Notes under the pieces: generated by a model | Told to the model about the DNA's origin: nothing | The model's database searches: none | What the model saw: only the letters and a program-made list of their open reading frames with translations | Position numbers and translations under genes: made by a program | Shown: positions 16,280 through 25,006 of the stretch, one piece after another | How positions within the stretch are numbered: the stretch's first letter is position 1 | Layout of the letters: each line of letters starts with the position of its first letter | Source: Pseudomonas sp. JUb42 | Lineage (GTDB): Bacteria; Pseudomonadota; Gammaproteobacteria; Pseudomonadales; Pseudomonadaceae | DNA length: 64,000 nucleotides | Assembly (NCBI RefSeq): GCF_024807945.1 | Contig: NZ_JANUFD010000012.1 | Coordinates: forward strand, 174,947 to 238,946 | Direction: 5' to 3'

Positions 16280-17299
16280 ATGCCATCGCTCACCCAACGC
16301 ACCGACTGGTACGGCACTACTAAAAGCGATGTCATCGACGGTGTCGAAGGCAATAACATTCTCTATGGTAACGCCGGTAATGACGTACTTACAGCAGGCG
16401 AAGGCGAAGGCGTCAGCCTGTTGATCGGCGGTGCTGGCAACGACCGCCTGATCGCCGGGAGTCAGGACGATACCTTTCGTTTTACCAGTGAGAGCGACAG
16501 TTATTCCGACAGCACCGGCGGCCATAGCGATTTGATCGTGGGGTTCGATCCCGCCCATGACAAGCTTGATCTGACAAGTATCGGCCTGGACGGAATAGGT
16601 CATGGTTATGGTGGAAAAGTTGATCTTGTGTACAACGAGGCGCTGGACCGCACTTACTTGCGCAGCTATGAGCATGACTATATTCCCGGCGAGGATCTTA
16701 AGTACTTCCAGGTCGCCCTGCAGGGTGATTACCGCACCACGCTTACCGATGCCAACTTCTGGAATCTCGAGGAGCGTGACCAATTCGACGACGTCCTGAC
16801 CGGCACTGACAGGGGCCAGGAAACCCTGGCGGGGCAAATGGGTCGCGATGTGCTCAACGGTGCGGGCGGAGATGATCGTATCGTCGGCGGTCTGGATGGC
16901 GACACGCTCACCGGCGGTAGCGGCGCAGATACTTTCTTCTTCGCCACCGTGGCCGATAGTTTTCGGGTCGACGCCGATGTCACCCACCGCGACCTCATCA
17001 CTGACCTCCATGCCGCCGAGGGCGATTTGATTGACCTGTCCATGCTGGGTTTCACCGGCCTGGGCGACGGTCACAATGGCACGCTGAAGCTCAGCGTCAA
17101 TGCCGCTGGCACGCAGACTGCCCTCAAATCACTGGACCCGGATGCCGAAGGACATAGCTTTGAAATTCTTTTCACCGGTGATGTGCGCAAAGCACTCAGC
17201 ACAGGCAGCGTGATTTTTGACAGTAACCAGACCACTGCGGTCATTGAGAACGAGATCGAACTTATCGGGCTGGTCCCGACCCCACCTGAAGCAGTCTGA
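16280..17299 (+). CDS. RTX protein made only of alginate-epimerase-type R-modules
   Basis: A 339-residue protein with two RTX/peptidase-M10-C-like units. Unit 1 (about 10-160) has YGNAGNDVLTAG and IGGAGNDRLIAG, then FRFTSESDSYSD...DLIVGFDPAHDKLDLTSIGL. Unit 2 (about 175-325) has LTGTDRGQETLAGQMGRD, NGAGGDDRIVGG and TGGSGADTFFFATVADSFR, followed by DLIDLSMLGFTGLGDGHNG and LKSLDPDAEGHSFEI. This order matches the R-modules of mannuronan C5-epimerases (AlgE type). The catalytic A-module is absent, and no signal peptide is visible, as expected for type I secretion by a C-terminal signal. Calcium binding is expected; epimerase activity is not. AGGGGG precedes the ATG. Confidence 0.85.
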   Translation: MPSLTQRTDWYGTTKSDVIDGVEGNNILYGNAGNDVLTAGEGEGVSLLIGGAGNDRLIAGSQDDTFRFTSESDSYSDSTGGHSDLIVGFDPAHDKLDLTSIGLDGIGHGYGGKVDLVYNEALDRTYLRSYEHDYIPGEDLKYFQVALQGDYRTTLTDANFWNLEERDQFDDVLTGTDRGQETLAGQMGRDVLNGAGGDDRIVGGLDGDTLTGGSGADTFFFATVADSFRVDADVTHRDLITDLHAAEGDLIDLSMLGFTGLGDGHNGTLKLSVNAAGTQTALKSLDPDAEGHSFEILFTGDVRKALSTGSVIFDSNQTTAVIENEIELIGLVPTPPEAV

Positions 17300-17597
17300 T
17301 CACTTGCTCTAAACGCGCTGCATAAATTCAAAATGCCGATACACGGTCAGGCCTTAGTCCGGGTGCTCTAGATAGGGCCTCCCGAGCTTGGGCTGTGTGT
17401 CGGCTACGAATAATGCAAGAGATCATACCATCATCACAGTATACAAATGAAAAACACCATGCTAGAACTTAACCAAGCTTAACGCCTGCCTAGCGACGCC
17501 GAGCCCAGGTCTGGATCGCTGCCTTTCAGTGGCCCCAATAAGAACATCATCTCATCACACCAGCTCTCGGAGCCTGTAGGTGAGTCGGAGAAACGCC
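17300..17597. other. Upstream region of the apiose operon
   Basis: About 300 bases without a gene. ATCATACC (17422-17429) and TCATCAC (17431-17437) recur as separate words in the other promoter region of the locus (29504-29511 and 29486-29492). The inner part ATAC-N10-GTAT is symmetric. A GntR/FCD operator is possible. A GGAGA at 17586-17590 serves the MFS gene. Confidence 0.35.
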
Positions 17598-18953
17598 ATG
17601 CATGACAGCTCCGCTTCCCGGGTCGAGCAATCGGCCATACGCAGCATTTCCCTACGCCTTGTGCCATTCGTGGCGCTCATGTTTTTCATCAATTTCCTCG
17701 ACCGCACGGCGATCTCGTTTGCCGGCCCCAATGGCATGACCCAGGATCTGGGCCTGACCATTGCTCAATTCGGCCTGGCCTCGGGGATCTTCTTCATCGG
17801 CTACATCCTGCTTGAGGTGCCAAGCAATCTGGCGTTGCACAAGTTCGGCGCCCGCAAGTGGCTGGCGCGAATCATGGTGTCCTGGGGCATCGTTTCGTTG
17901 CTGTTCACCTGGGTCAGCAGTGTCGAAGGCCTGTACACCCTGCGCCTGTTGCTCGGCATCGCCGAAGCCGGTTTCTTCCCGGGGGCGATCCTGTTTCTCA
18001 GCCTGTGGGTGCCGGCGCGTTATCGCAGCAAGATCCTCGCGCTGTTCTACCTCGCGCAACCGCTGACCATTGTCATCGGTGCACCACTGGCGGCCTGGCT
18101 GATTGGTCATGACGGTCTGTTCGGCCTGTCCGGCTGGCGTGTGATGTTTCTCGGCGTGTCATTACCGGCCATCGCCGTGGGTCTGATCGCCTGGTTCTAT
18201 CTGGTCGATCATCCTTCCCAGGCCAAGTGGTTGAGCAGCGAAGAAAAAACCTGGCTGATCGGCGAACTGGAGCGCGAGCACAGCGAGTCAGCCAACAGCA
18301 AGCACCACATCGGTGTCGGCGCGGCCATGCTCAACGGCCGGGTATGGATGCTTTGCCTGATCTACTTCGGCTTCATCTACGGGCTGTACGCGCTGTCGTT
18401 CTTCCTGCCCACCATCATCGGTGGCTTCCAGGCGCAGTTCGGCACCACGTTCAGCGTCTTCGAGAAGGGCCTGATTACCGCGATCCCGTATCTGCCAGCG
18501 GCTGTGGCGCTGTACCTGTGGTCCCGCGATGCGACCCGGCGCGGCTGCCGTACCTGGCACATTGCGCTGCCAGCCCTGACTGGCGCAGTGAGTATCCCCC
18601 TGGCGCTGTATATGGGGTCGCCGACCGCCACTGTCGCGGTGATTACCATCACCGCCTGTTCGATCTTCGCCGCGCTGCCCAATTTCTGGACGCTGCCTAC
18701 CCAGTTCCTAACCGGCGCGTCTGCGGCGGCTGCTGTGGCGCTGATCAATACCGTCGGCAACGTCGCCGGTTTTTCTGCGGGCTTCGTGACCGGTGCACTC
18801 AAGGATTACACCGGCAGTTATTCGGTTCCGATGATGGTGGTCGGCGGCCTGATGCTGATGTCCGCGGTGTTGATGGTCGCCCTTGGCGCCCGCCGGCCTC
18901 AGGTCGACGCCAAACCGATGGGCGTGCCGCCTCAGGCCTTCCAGGGAGAATAA
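17598..18953 (+). CDS. MFS transporter, anion:cation symporter (ACS) type
   Basis: A 451-residue, twelve-helix major facilitator. Features of the ACS/tartrate-glucarate subgroup are NFLDRTAISFAGPNGMTQDLGL in TM1/loop 1, EVPSNLALHKFGARKWLARIM between TM2 and TM3, and RLLLGIAEAGFFPGAILFLSLW in TM4. These carriers import sugar acids with protons. The ATG at 17598 follows GGAGA; a GTG at 17580 would add six residues. It leads an operon of apionate-degrading genes, so D-apionate or a related acid is a fair guess, with the ABC importer downstream taking the free sugar. Confidence 0.85.
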   Translation: MHDSSASRVEQSAIRSISLRLVPFVALMFFINFLDRTAISFAGPNGMTQDLGLTIAQFGLASGIFFIGYILLEVPSNLALHKFGARKWLARIMVSWGIVSLLFTWVSSVEGLYTLRLLLGIAEAGFFPGAILFLSLWVPARYRSKILALFYLAQPLTIVIGAPLAAWLIGHDGLFGLSGWRVMFLGVSLPAIAVGLIAWFYLVDHPSQAKWLSSEEKTWLIGELEREHSESANSKHHIGVGAAMLNGRVWMLCLIYFGFIYGLYALSFFLPTIIGGFQAQFGTTFSVFEKGLITAIPYLPAAVALYLWSRDATRRGCRTWHIALPALTGAVSIPLALYMGSPTATVAVITITACSIFAALPNFWTLPTQFLTGASAAAAVALINTVGNVAGFSAGFVTGALKDYTGSYSVPMMVVGGLMLMSAVLMVALGARRPQVDAKPMGVPPQAFQGE

Positions 18954-18956
18954 GAA

Positions 18957-20720
18957 ATGACCCGTTTGTTCAATCAACCTTCTGCCTTCGCCAGTGAGCT
19001 GCTGGAAGGATTCGTTGCCGCGCACCGCGACAAGGTGCGTCAGGTGCCCGGTGGCGTGATACGCAGCACCCAGTACAAACCCGGCGAAGTGGCGGTGGTG
19101 ATAGGCGGCGGCTCGGGGCACTATCCCGCGTTCGCCGGTCTGGTGGGTCAGGGGCTGGCCCATGCGGCGGTCATGGGCAATCTGTTCGCTTCACCCTCCG
19201 CGCAGCAGATCTACGGCATCGCCCGTACCGCGCAAAAGGGCGGCGGAGTGTTGCTGGGGTACGGCAACTATGCCGGTGACGTGTTGCATTTTGGTCTGGC
19301 CAAGGACCGGCTCAATGCCGAAGGCATCCCTTGCGAAGTGATCGCGGTCACCGACGACATTTCCAGTGCCTCCATTGACGAACGCCACAAGCGGCGTGGC
19401 ATTGCCGGTGACCTGGTGGTGTTCAAGGTCGCGGCGGCCTCCAGTGAAGCCGGATACGATTTTACCGAGGTGGTGCGGGTTGCACGTCACGCCAACGCCC
19501 GTACCCGCTCCCTGGGCGTGGCGTTCTCCGGTTGCACGCTGCCGGGCGCCGAACATCCGCTGTTCGATGTGCCAAAGGGTCGCATGGCCCTGGGCATGGG
19601 CATTCATGGTGAGCCGGGCATCAGCGAGGGCGCGGTGCCGAGCGCCGATGAGCTGGCACAAACCCTTGTTTCGTCCTTGCTCAATGAGTTGCCGGATGGC
19701 ATCACGCAAGCGTCAGGCCAGCGTGTCGCGGTCATCCTCAATGGCCTGGGCAGCATCAAGTACGAAGAGCTGTTCGTGCTCTATCGGCGTATCGCCCAAC
19801 TGCTCGATGCCGCCGGGCTGACCGTGGTCGAGCCCGAGGTCGGCGAGTTGGTCACCAGTTTTGACATGGCCGGGCTGTCGCTGACCCTATGCTGGCTGGA
19901 CGCCGAACTGGAAGCGTTCTGGTGTGCGCCGACTTTGACGCCCGCCTACCGCAAGGGCTCCCTGCACATTGCCCAGCAAGAGATCGAAGACGCTGCCCAG
20001 TTCACCGAACAACAGGTGATACCGCCCGCCAGCGCCAAATCCCGGCGTTCTGCACACTGTGTGATGCAGGCTCTGGAGGCGATGCAGCGCGTAGTGGTGG
20101 AGCAGGCCGATGAACTGGGCCGCATCGATGCGGTGGCCGGTGATGGCGACCATGGCATCGGCATGCAGCGCGGGATCATCGCCGCTGTCGGCAAGGCTCG
20201 TGAGGCCCTGGCCTTGAATGCGGGTGTCGGCACCTTGCTGCGCTTTGCCGCTGACGCCTGGGCCGATGAGGCGGGCGGTACTTCCGGCGCCATCTGGGGG
20301 GTGTTGTTGACCGCTTTGGGGACTTCGCTGGGAGATCGCCTGGAACCGGACGCGATCTCGGTGGCTGACGGTATCGGCCGGGCCAGCGACGGCATTCAGC
20401 ATTTCGGCAAGGCGCAGGTCGGCGACAAAACCATGGTCGACGTACTGGTGCCGTTCAGCGCGGCACTGAGTGAAGCGGCCGGGCAGGGCCTTGAGTTGCA
20501 TCAGGCCTGGCGCATCGCGGCACAGGTCGCCAGCGCTGCCGCCACTGCCACCGCCCAACTGCGCCCGCGCATCGGTCGCGCCCGGCCCCTGGCGGAAAAA
20601 AGCCTCGGCACCCCGGACGCAGGCGCGGTATCGCTTGCCCTGATCATCAATGCCATCGAGCCCGTCCTGTGGACCGGCACCCTGGCTCCCCGTCGTATCG
20701 AGGAGACTGTTCATGAGTGA
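18957..20720 (+). CDS. lerK: Dihydroxyacetone-kinase-family L-erythrulose kinase
   Basis: A 587-residue fusion of DhaK and DhaL domains. DhaK (about 1-335) has VVIGGGSGHYPAFAG and the His in GMGIHGEPG that binds the ketone as a hemiaminal. DhaL (about 365-575) has AVAGDGDHGIGM, the Mg-ATP site, and ADEAGGTSGAIWG. This single-chain, ATP-dependent form is the one used by LerK in tetritol and apionate pathways (L-erythrulose to L-erythrulose-1-phosphate). The neighbours RpiB-like and TPI-like isomerases are the next two steps. It starts three bases after the MFS stop and overlaps derI by eight bases. The specificity is contextual. Confidence 0.85.
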   Translation: MTRLFNQPSAFASELLEGFVAAHRDKVRQVPGGVIRSTQYKPGEVAVVIGGGSGHYPAFAGLVGQGLAHAAVMGNLFASPSAQQIYGIARTAQKGGGVLLGYGNYAGDVLHFGLAKDRLNAEGIPCEVIAVTDDISSASIDERHKRRGIAGDLVVFKVAAASSEAGYDFTEVVRVARHANARTRSLGVAFSGCTLPGAEHPLFDVPKGRMALGMGIHGEPGISEGAVPSADELAQTLVSSLLNELPDGITQASGQRVAVILNGLGSIKYEELFVLYRRIAQLLDAAGLTVVEPEVGELVTSFDMAGLSLTLCWLDAELEAFWCAPTLTPAYRKGSLHIAQQEIEDAAQFTEQQVIPPASAKSRRSAHCVMQALEAMQRVVVEQADELGRIDAVAGDGDHGIGMQRGIIAAVGKAREALALNAGVGTLLRFAADAWADEAGGTSGAIWGVLLTALGTSLGDRLEPDAISVADGIGRASDGIQHFGKAQVGDKTMVDVLVPFSAALSEAAGQGLELHQAWRIAAQVASAAATATAQLRPRIGRARPLAEKSLGTPDAGAVSLALIINAIEPVLWTGTLAPRRIEETVHE

Positions 20721-21183
20721 CATTTTGCGCATCGTCATCGGCTCGGATGACGCCGGTTATGAATATAAGGAAGCGCTTAAGCGCGATCTTATGGGCTATG
20801 CGGACGTCGAGCTGATCGAAGACGTCGGCGTCGACAGCCAGAGCCATACGGCCTATCCGCTGGTGGCCATCGCCGCGGCGGAAAGGGTCGCCTCGGGGGC
20901 GGCTGACCGGGCGCTGCTGATCTGCGGCACGGGTCTTGGCATGGCGATTTCGGCTAACAAGGTTCCGGGTGTACGCGCGGTGACGGCCCATGACAGCTTT
21001 TCCGTAGAGCGGGCGGTGCTCAGCAATAACTCCCAGGTCCTGACGTTCGGCCAGCGGGTCATCGGCATCGAGCTGGCCCGGCGCCTGCTCAAGGAGTGGC
21101 TGACCTACCGTTTCGATGAGCACTCGGCGTCGGCGCAAAAGGTGCAGACCCTGACCGATTACGAGCGAGTAAGCGCGCGATGA
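20713..21183 (+). CDS. derI: RpiB/LacAB-family isomerase, probable D-erythrulose-4-phosphate isomerase
   Basis: A 156-residue protein of the RpiB family: IVIGSDDAGYEYKEALK near the start, ICGTGLGMAISANKVPGVRAVTAHD with the anion-hole loop, and LTFGQRVIGIELARRLLKEWL at the end. The active-site Cys is in LICGTG. Family members interconvert phosphorylated aldoses and ketoses. In the LerK-LerI-DerI series this step makes D-erythrose-4-phosphate. The start is the ATG at 20713 behind GAGGAG, overlapping lerK by eight bases. Confidence 0.85.
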   Translation: MSDILRIVIGSDDAGYEYKEALKRDLMGYADVELIEDVGVDSQSHTAYPLVAIAAAERVASGAADRALLICGTGLGMAISANKVPGVRAVTAHDSFSVERAVLSNNSQVLTFGQRVIGIELARRLLKEWLTYRFDEHSASAQKVQTLTDYERVSAR

Positions 21184-21998
21184 AAACGCCCGTGGTGAGC
21201 AGACCGGTGGTGACGCTGGGCGTCAGCCTGAAGATGTACTTCGGCTACCGCCGCACCCTCGATTGGTGCCAGGCCATTGCCGCGCAGCTGGCGGCCAATG
21301 CCGATATGCGTAGCGGCGCGATCGAGGTGTTCATCATTCCCAGCTATCCGACCCTGGCGCCGGTATTGGAGATATTCGACGGTCTGGCCCAGGTGGGCGC
21401 GCAGAATCTGTTCTGGGAAGACGAGGGTGCTTATACCGGCGAAGTCAGCCCAAAAATGTTGCGGGAGATGGGCTGTGGCGTTGTCGAAATCGGCCATGCC
21501 GAGCGTCGTCGCCATTTTGCCGAGACCGACCGGCAGATCGCCGACAAGACCGCTGCCGCCTGGCGCAATGGCCTGACACCGGTGCTGTGCCTGGGTGAGG
21601 AGCGCCCAATGGGCGTGAGCGAGGCCGTGCAGGTGTGCCGCCAGCAACTGGATTCATCACTGGCGGTAGCTCGACGCAGCGGGCTTAGTGGTGAACTGAT
21701 CCTGGCCTACGAACCGCAATGGGCCATCGGTGCGGCGCAACCGGCGTCTGCGCATTTTATCGGCGAGGTTTGCCAAGGCCTGCGCGACGCTCTGGATGAC
21801 TCGCGTATCCGGGTGATCTACGGCGGCAGCGCCGGGCCCGGTCTGCTGAGCCAGCTCGATGGCCAGGTCGATGGGCTGTTCCTGGGACGTTTCGCCCATG
21901 ATCCGCTAGCTTTTCAATCGATTCTCGAGGAGGCGGGCAGCCAGTGTGCCGCAGCCCCGGTCCGCAGCGAGGAGGGCGTCCAATGGCAATCGGCCTGA
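21180..21998 (+). CDS. lerI: Triose-phosphate-isomerase-like L-erythrulose-1-phosphate isomerase
   Basis: A 272-residue TIM barrel of the TPI family: LKMYFGY at the N-terminus (family NWK/LKM), the catalytic His in VVEIGHAERRRHF, the catalytic Glu in LAYEPQWAIG, and the phosphate loop IRVIYGGSAGPG. It differs from housekeeping TpiA and groups by context with LerI, which converts L-erythrulose-1-phosphate to D-erythrulose-4-phosphate. It overlaps derI by four bases (ATGA) and oiaC by sixteen, so the genes are tightly coupled. Confidence 0.85.
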   Translation: MKTPVVSRPVVTLGVSLKMYFGYRRTLDWCQAIAAQLAANADMRSGAIEVFIIPSYPTLAPVLEIFDGLAQVGAQNLFWEDEGAYTGEVSPKMLREMGCGVVEIGHAERRRHFAETDRQIADKTAAAWRNGLTPVLCLGEERPMGVSEAVQVCRQQLDSSLAVARRSGLSGELILAYEPQWAIGAAQPASAHFIGEVCQGLRDALDDSRIRVIYGGSAGPGLLSQLDGQVDGLFLGRFAHDPLAFQSILEEAGSQCAAAPVRSEEGVQWQSA

Positions 21999-22789
21999 GT
22001 ACCTATTCGTTTTTTTGGCGCGCCAGCGAGCGAGTGCCGCATCCGCTGGATCTGCCGCAGATGCTGCAACAGACCGCCGAACTGGGCGCCGATGTTTTCC
22101 AGATCTGCGACTTCAAGGCCATCGAGGCATTCGGTGTCAGCGAACTGCTCGACCTCAAGTGTCAGGCCGATGACCTCGGGCTGGAGCTGGAGCTGGGCAC
22201 GCGCGGCCTGGACACCGAACATCTGCGCAAATACCTCGGGTTCGCCGAGATTCTCGGGGTGCGGCTGATTCGCAGCATGTTCAACAGCAACAGCCTGAAA
22301 CCAACGTCCGATCAGGCCCTGGCTCTGCTGCAAACGGTGATCCCGCAGTTTGTCGAACAGGACGTGAAGCTGGCCCTGGAAACCTACGAACAAGTGCCGA
22401 CCCGCAGGGTTCTGCAGGTGATCGAGCGCATCGACAGTCCCTGGCTGGGCATCTGCCTGGACCCCGGCAACTGCGTCGCCGCGTTGGAGAACCCCACGGA
22501 CGTCATCGACATGACCGCTGAACGGGTGCTCAACCTGCACGTCAAGGATTTCGCCTTTTCACGGCGCGACGGTTGGGTCGGTTTCACCTTCGCTGGCTGC
22601 CCCATGGGCGAAGGCCTGCTGGATTACGCCTACATGCGCAGCAAGGTGCGGCCCGACACGCGGCATATCAACCAGATCATCGAACACTGGCTGCCCTGGC
22701 AGCTCGATGCAGCGAGCACCTGCGCTCTCGAAGACCAGTGGACTCGCCATAACCTGAATTACCTCACTACAAGACAAACCGAGGAGTGA
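21983..22789 (+). CDS. oiaC: Xylose-isomerase-like TIM barrel, probable 3-oxo-isoapionate decarboxylase
   Basis: A 268-residue AP-endonuclease-2/xylose-isomerase-like barrel. Metal ligands are visible in KLALETYEQVP (Glu), LGICLDPGNCV (Asp), LNLHVKDFAF (His) and MGEGLLDY (Glu). OiaC belongs to this fold and converts 3-oxo-isoapionate to L-erythrulose and CO2. Here it stands between the apionate oxidoisomerase and the L-erythrulose enzymes, exactly where that step is needed. The ATG at 21983 follows GAGGAGGG; upstream residues of the open frame are rejected. Annotation pipelines may call it a sugar phosphate isomerase/epimerase. Confidence 0.78.
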   Translation: MAIGLSTYSFFWRASERVPHPLDLPQMLQQTAELGADVFQICDFKAIEAFGVSELLDLKCQADDLGLELELGTRGLDTEHLRKYLGFAEILGVRLIRSMFNSNSLKPTSDQALALLQTVIPQFVEQDVKLALETYEQVPTRRVLQVIERIDSPWLGICLDPGNCVAALENPTDVIDMTAERVLNLHVKDFAFSRRDGWVGFTFAGCPMGEGLLDYAYMRSKVRPDTRHINQIIEHWLPWQLDAASTCALEDQWTRHNLNYLTTRQTEE

Positions 22790-22793
22790 CCCC

Positions 22794-23663
22794 ATGACAT
22801 ACGAACTCAAAAAAATTGCGATTGTGGGTGCCGGCGGCAAGATGGGCATGCGCATTTCCAACAACCTGCAGGGCAGCCACTACAGCGTGACCTACTGCGA
22901 AAACTCGCCCAGGGCCCAGGAGCAGATCCTCGCCACCGGCCGAACCCTGTCGGCGACCAATGATGTGGTGCCCCAGGCTGATGTGGTGATCCTCGCGGTG
23001 CCGGATGTGGCGCTGGAAACGGTGTCCGCCCAGGTGGTGCCGCAGATGAAGAATGGCGCCATCCTGCTGACCCTTGACCCTGCCGCGTCCTATGCCGGGC
23101 TGCTGGCCCAGCGCGACGGCATTCATCAGGCGGTGGCCCACCCTTGCCATCCTTCGGTGTTCCTGGAGCGCTACACCAAGGAAGAGCATGCCGACGCCTT
23201 TGGCGGTAATGCTGCGGTGCAGGATGTCTGCGCGGCGTTCGAGAGTGGCAACGACAAGCAGCGTTCGGAACTGGCCAATATCATCGCCGTGATGTACGGC
23301 CCGGTCGGCGTGGTGCACTGGGTAACGGTCAAGCAGTTGGCCTATCTCGAACCTACCCTGGTCGAGACCGTCGCCTGCATGGTCGGCAGCTTCATGAAAG
23401 AAGCGCTGGACGAGACCATCAACCGTATCGGCTTACCCGAGGCGGCGGCCAAGGCCATGCTCTACGGGCATATCCAGATTGCCCTGGCGGTGTCGTTCCG
23501 CAGCACCAACCCGTTCTCCGATGCCTGCATGATCGCCATGGAGTATGGTCGCGAGCAGATCATCAAGCCTGACTGGAAGAAGATCTTCGATGAGAAAGAA
23601 CTCGACCTGATCATCGCCCGCATGCTGAAGATCGACGCGGTGCGCAAAGCCGACGCGGCTTGA
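22794..23663 (+). CDS. apnO: D-apionate oxidoisomerase
   Basis: A 289-residue NAD-binding protein: IAIVGAGGKMGMRISNNL is the Rossmann motif (residues 8-25), ADVVILAVPDVALETV follows, and AVAHPCHPSVF marks the phosphogluconate-dehydrogenase-like family to which ApnO belongs. The C-terminal part (about 180-285) is helical, with AYLEPTLVETVACMVGSFMKEALDETI and RSTNPFSDACMIAM. ApnO oxidises and rearranges D-apionate to 3-oxo-isoapionate. It follows oiaC by four bases and precedes the apiose dehydrogenase. Family recognition is good and the activity is supported by the complete pathway around it. Confidence 0.82.
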   Translation: MTYELKKIAIVGAGGKMGMRISNNLQGSHYSVTYCENSPRAQEQILATGRTLSATNDVVPQADVVILAVPDVALETVSAQVVPQMKNGAILLTLDPAASYAGLLAQRDGIHQAVAHPCHPSVFLERYTKEEHADAFGGNAAVQDVCAAFESGNDKQRSELANIIAVMYGPVGVVHWVTVKQLAYLEPTLVETVACMVGSFMKEALDETINRIGLPEAAAKAMLYGHIQIALAVSFRSTNPFSDACMIAMEYGREQIIKPDWKKIFDEKELDLIIARMLKIDAVRKADAA

Positions 23664-23750
23664 TAGGTACGCAAAATCGACTACTTTTTGGCGTCCGGGG
23701 TGGCAGCACCTGCGGGCGTCTTTTTATTTGTGCGGCCAGGGAGATTGATC

Positions 23751-24788
23751 ATGGAGAGTAAACCGCTGCGGGGCGCGCTGATCGGTTGCGGTTTTTTCGC
23801 CCTCAACCAACTGCGTGCCTGGCAGGATCTGGACGGCGTAGACATCGTCGCCCTGTGCGATAGCGACCCTGAACGGCTCGCCGAATTTGCCAGGTACGCC
23901 CCCGAGGCGGGGACCTTCAGCGACGCGCAGATCATGCTGCGCGAGCTGGAGCTGGACTTCATCGACATCGCCACGCCGACCTCGGCGCACAAACCGCTGG
24001 TGCTGATGGGTGCATGGGCAGGGGTCGATATCATCTGTCAGAAGCCATTCGCGGCGACCCTGGACGATGCCCGGCTGATGATCGATGCCTGTGCAGAACA
24101 CAATGTCGGGCTCACCGTGCACGAAAACTTCCGTTGGCAGGCGCCGGTACGGGCCACCATCGAGCACCTGCGCAATGGGGTGATCGGCACGCCGTTTTTT
24201 GGCCGGGTGAGTTTTCGCAGCGGCTTCGATGTCTACCGTTTGCAGCCTTATCTGGCCAAGACGCCGCGCTTCATCATCGAAGACCTCGGCGTGCATGTGC
24301 TGGACATTGCCCGGGCGTTGTTCGGTGACGTCGCCCGCCTGACCTGCGAGACGCGGCGAATCAATCCGGTCATTGCCGGTGAGGACGTCGCCACGGTCAT
24401 GCTCGCCCATGAACAGGGTGTCACCAGTGTGGTGGATTTCAGCTACGCCACGCGGCTGGCCAACGATCCCTTCCCGCAAAGCCTGATCGAGGTGGACGGT
24501 GATCGTGGCTCGTTGCGCCTGCTGGCCGATTTTCGTTTGCAGATCCACGATGCCCACGGTCATGTCGAAACCCTCGACGTTGCCCCGGTCGCTCCAGCCT
24601 GGAGCGATGCACCGTGGTTTCCCATCCAGGAAAGCGTGCTGCGCCTGCAGCGCGAGTGGCTGAGCAACCGCCTGCGCGGGCAGGCATCGGAGACTTGCGG
24701 CGTGGACAACTTCAACACCCAGGCGTTGGTGGAAGCGGCGTATGAGTCGGCGGTCAAGGGTATGACCGTGGTGCCTGCCAGGCTTTGA
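23751..24788 (+). CDS. apsD: Gfo/Idh/MocA-family dehydrogenase, probable D-apiose dehydrogenase
   Basis: A 345-residue oxidoreductase: GALIGCGFFALNQLRAWQ is the N-terminal Rossmann motif, DIATPTSAHKPLVL and IICQKPFAATLDDA carry the family's catalytic Lys region (QKP for EKP), and IIEDLGVHVLDIARALFG holds the conserved Asp-x-x-x-His. ApsD oxidises D-apiose to D-apionolactone. The ATG at 23751 has GGGAGA upstream; the frame open from 23688 covers intergenic text. An 87-base gap separates it from apnO, so it may have separate control. Substrate from context. Confidence 0.8.
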   Translation: MESKPLRGALIGCGFFALNQLRAWQDLDGVDIVALCDSDPERLAEFARYAPEAGTFSDAQIMLRELELDFIDIATPTSAHKPLVLMGAWAGVDIICQKPFAATLDDARLMIDACAEHNVGLTVHENFRWQAPVRATIEHLRNGVIGTPFFGRVSFRSGFDVYRLQPYLAKTPRFIIEDLGVHVLDIARALFGDVARLTCETRRINPVIAGEDVATVMLAHEQGVTSVVDFSYATRLANDPFPQSLIEVDGDRGSLRLLADFRLQIHDAHGHVETLDVAPVAPAWSDAPWFPIQESVLRLQREWLSNRLRGQASETCGVDNFNTQALVEAAYESAVKGMTVVPARL

Positions 24789-24845
24789 ACCAAGCGGGTG
24801 AGCGCAAGTCAGTTCTGCAGGAGCGAATTCTGTGTGGTAGCGAAT

Positions 24846-24937
24846 TGTGGGAGCGAATTCATTCGCGAAGAGGTCAGTACATCCGCCGCATTTGTGGCGT
24901 CTGTGCTCCCGCTTTCGCGAATGAATTCGCTCTCACA
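24846..24937. repeat. REP-like inverted repeat, GAATTCATTCGCGAA type
   Basis: Left arm 24846-24869 (TGTGGGAGCG then AATTCATTCGCGAA) pairs with the right arm 24914-24937 with one mismatch. The same element recurs at 34715-34806. It lies between the convergent apsD and ABC-importer operons. Confidence 0.85.
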
Positions 24938-25006
24938 GTGTTCCGGTGATTCAGTAGGTTTTGCGTTGTTTGTAAGAGGCGGTTCCCGCTAGATCGGTAG
25001 TGACAC

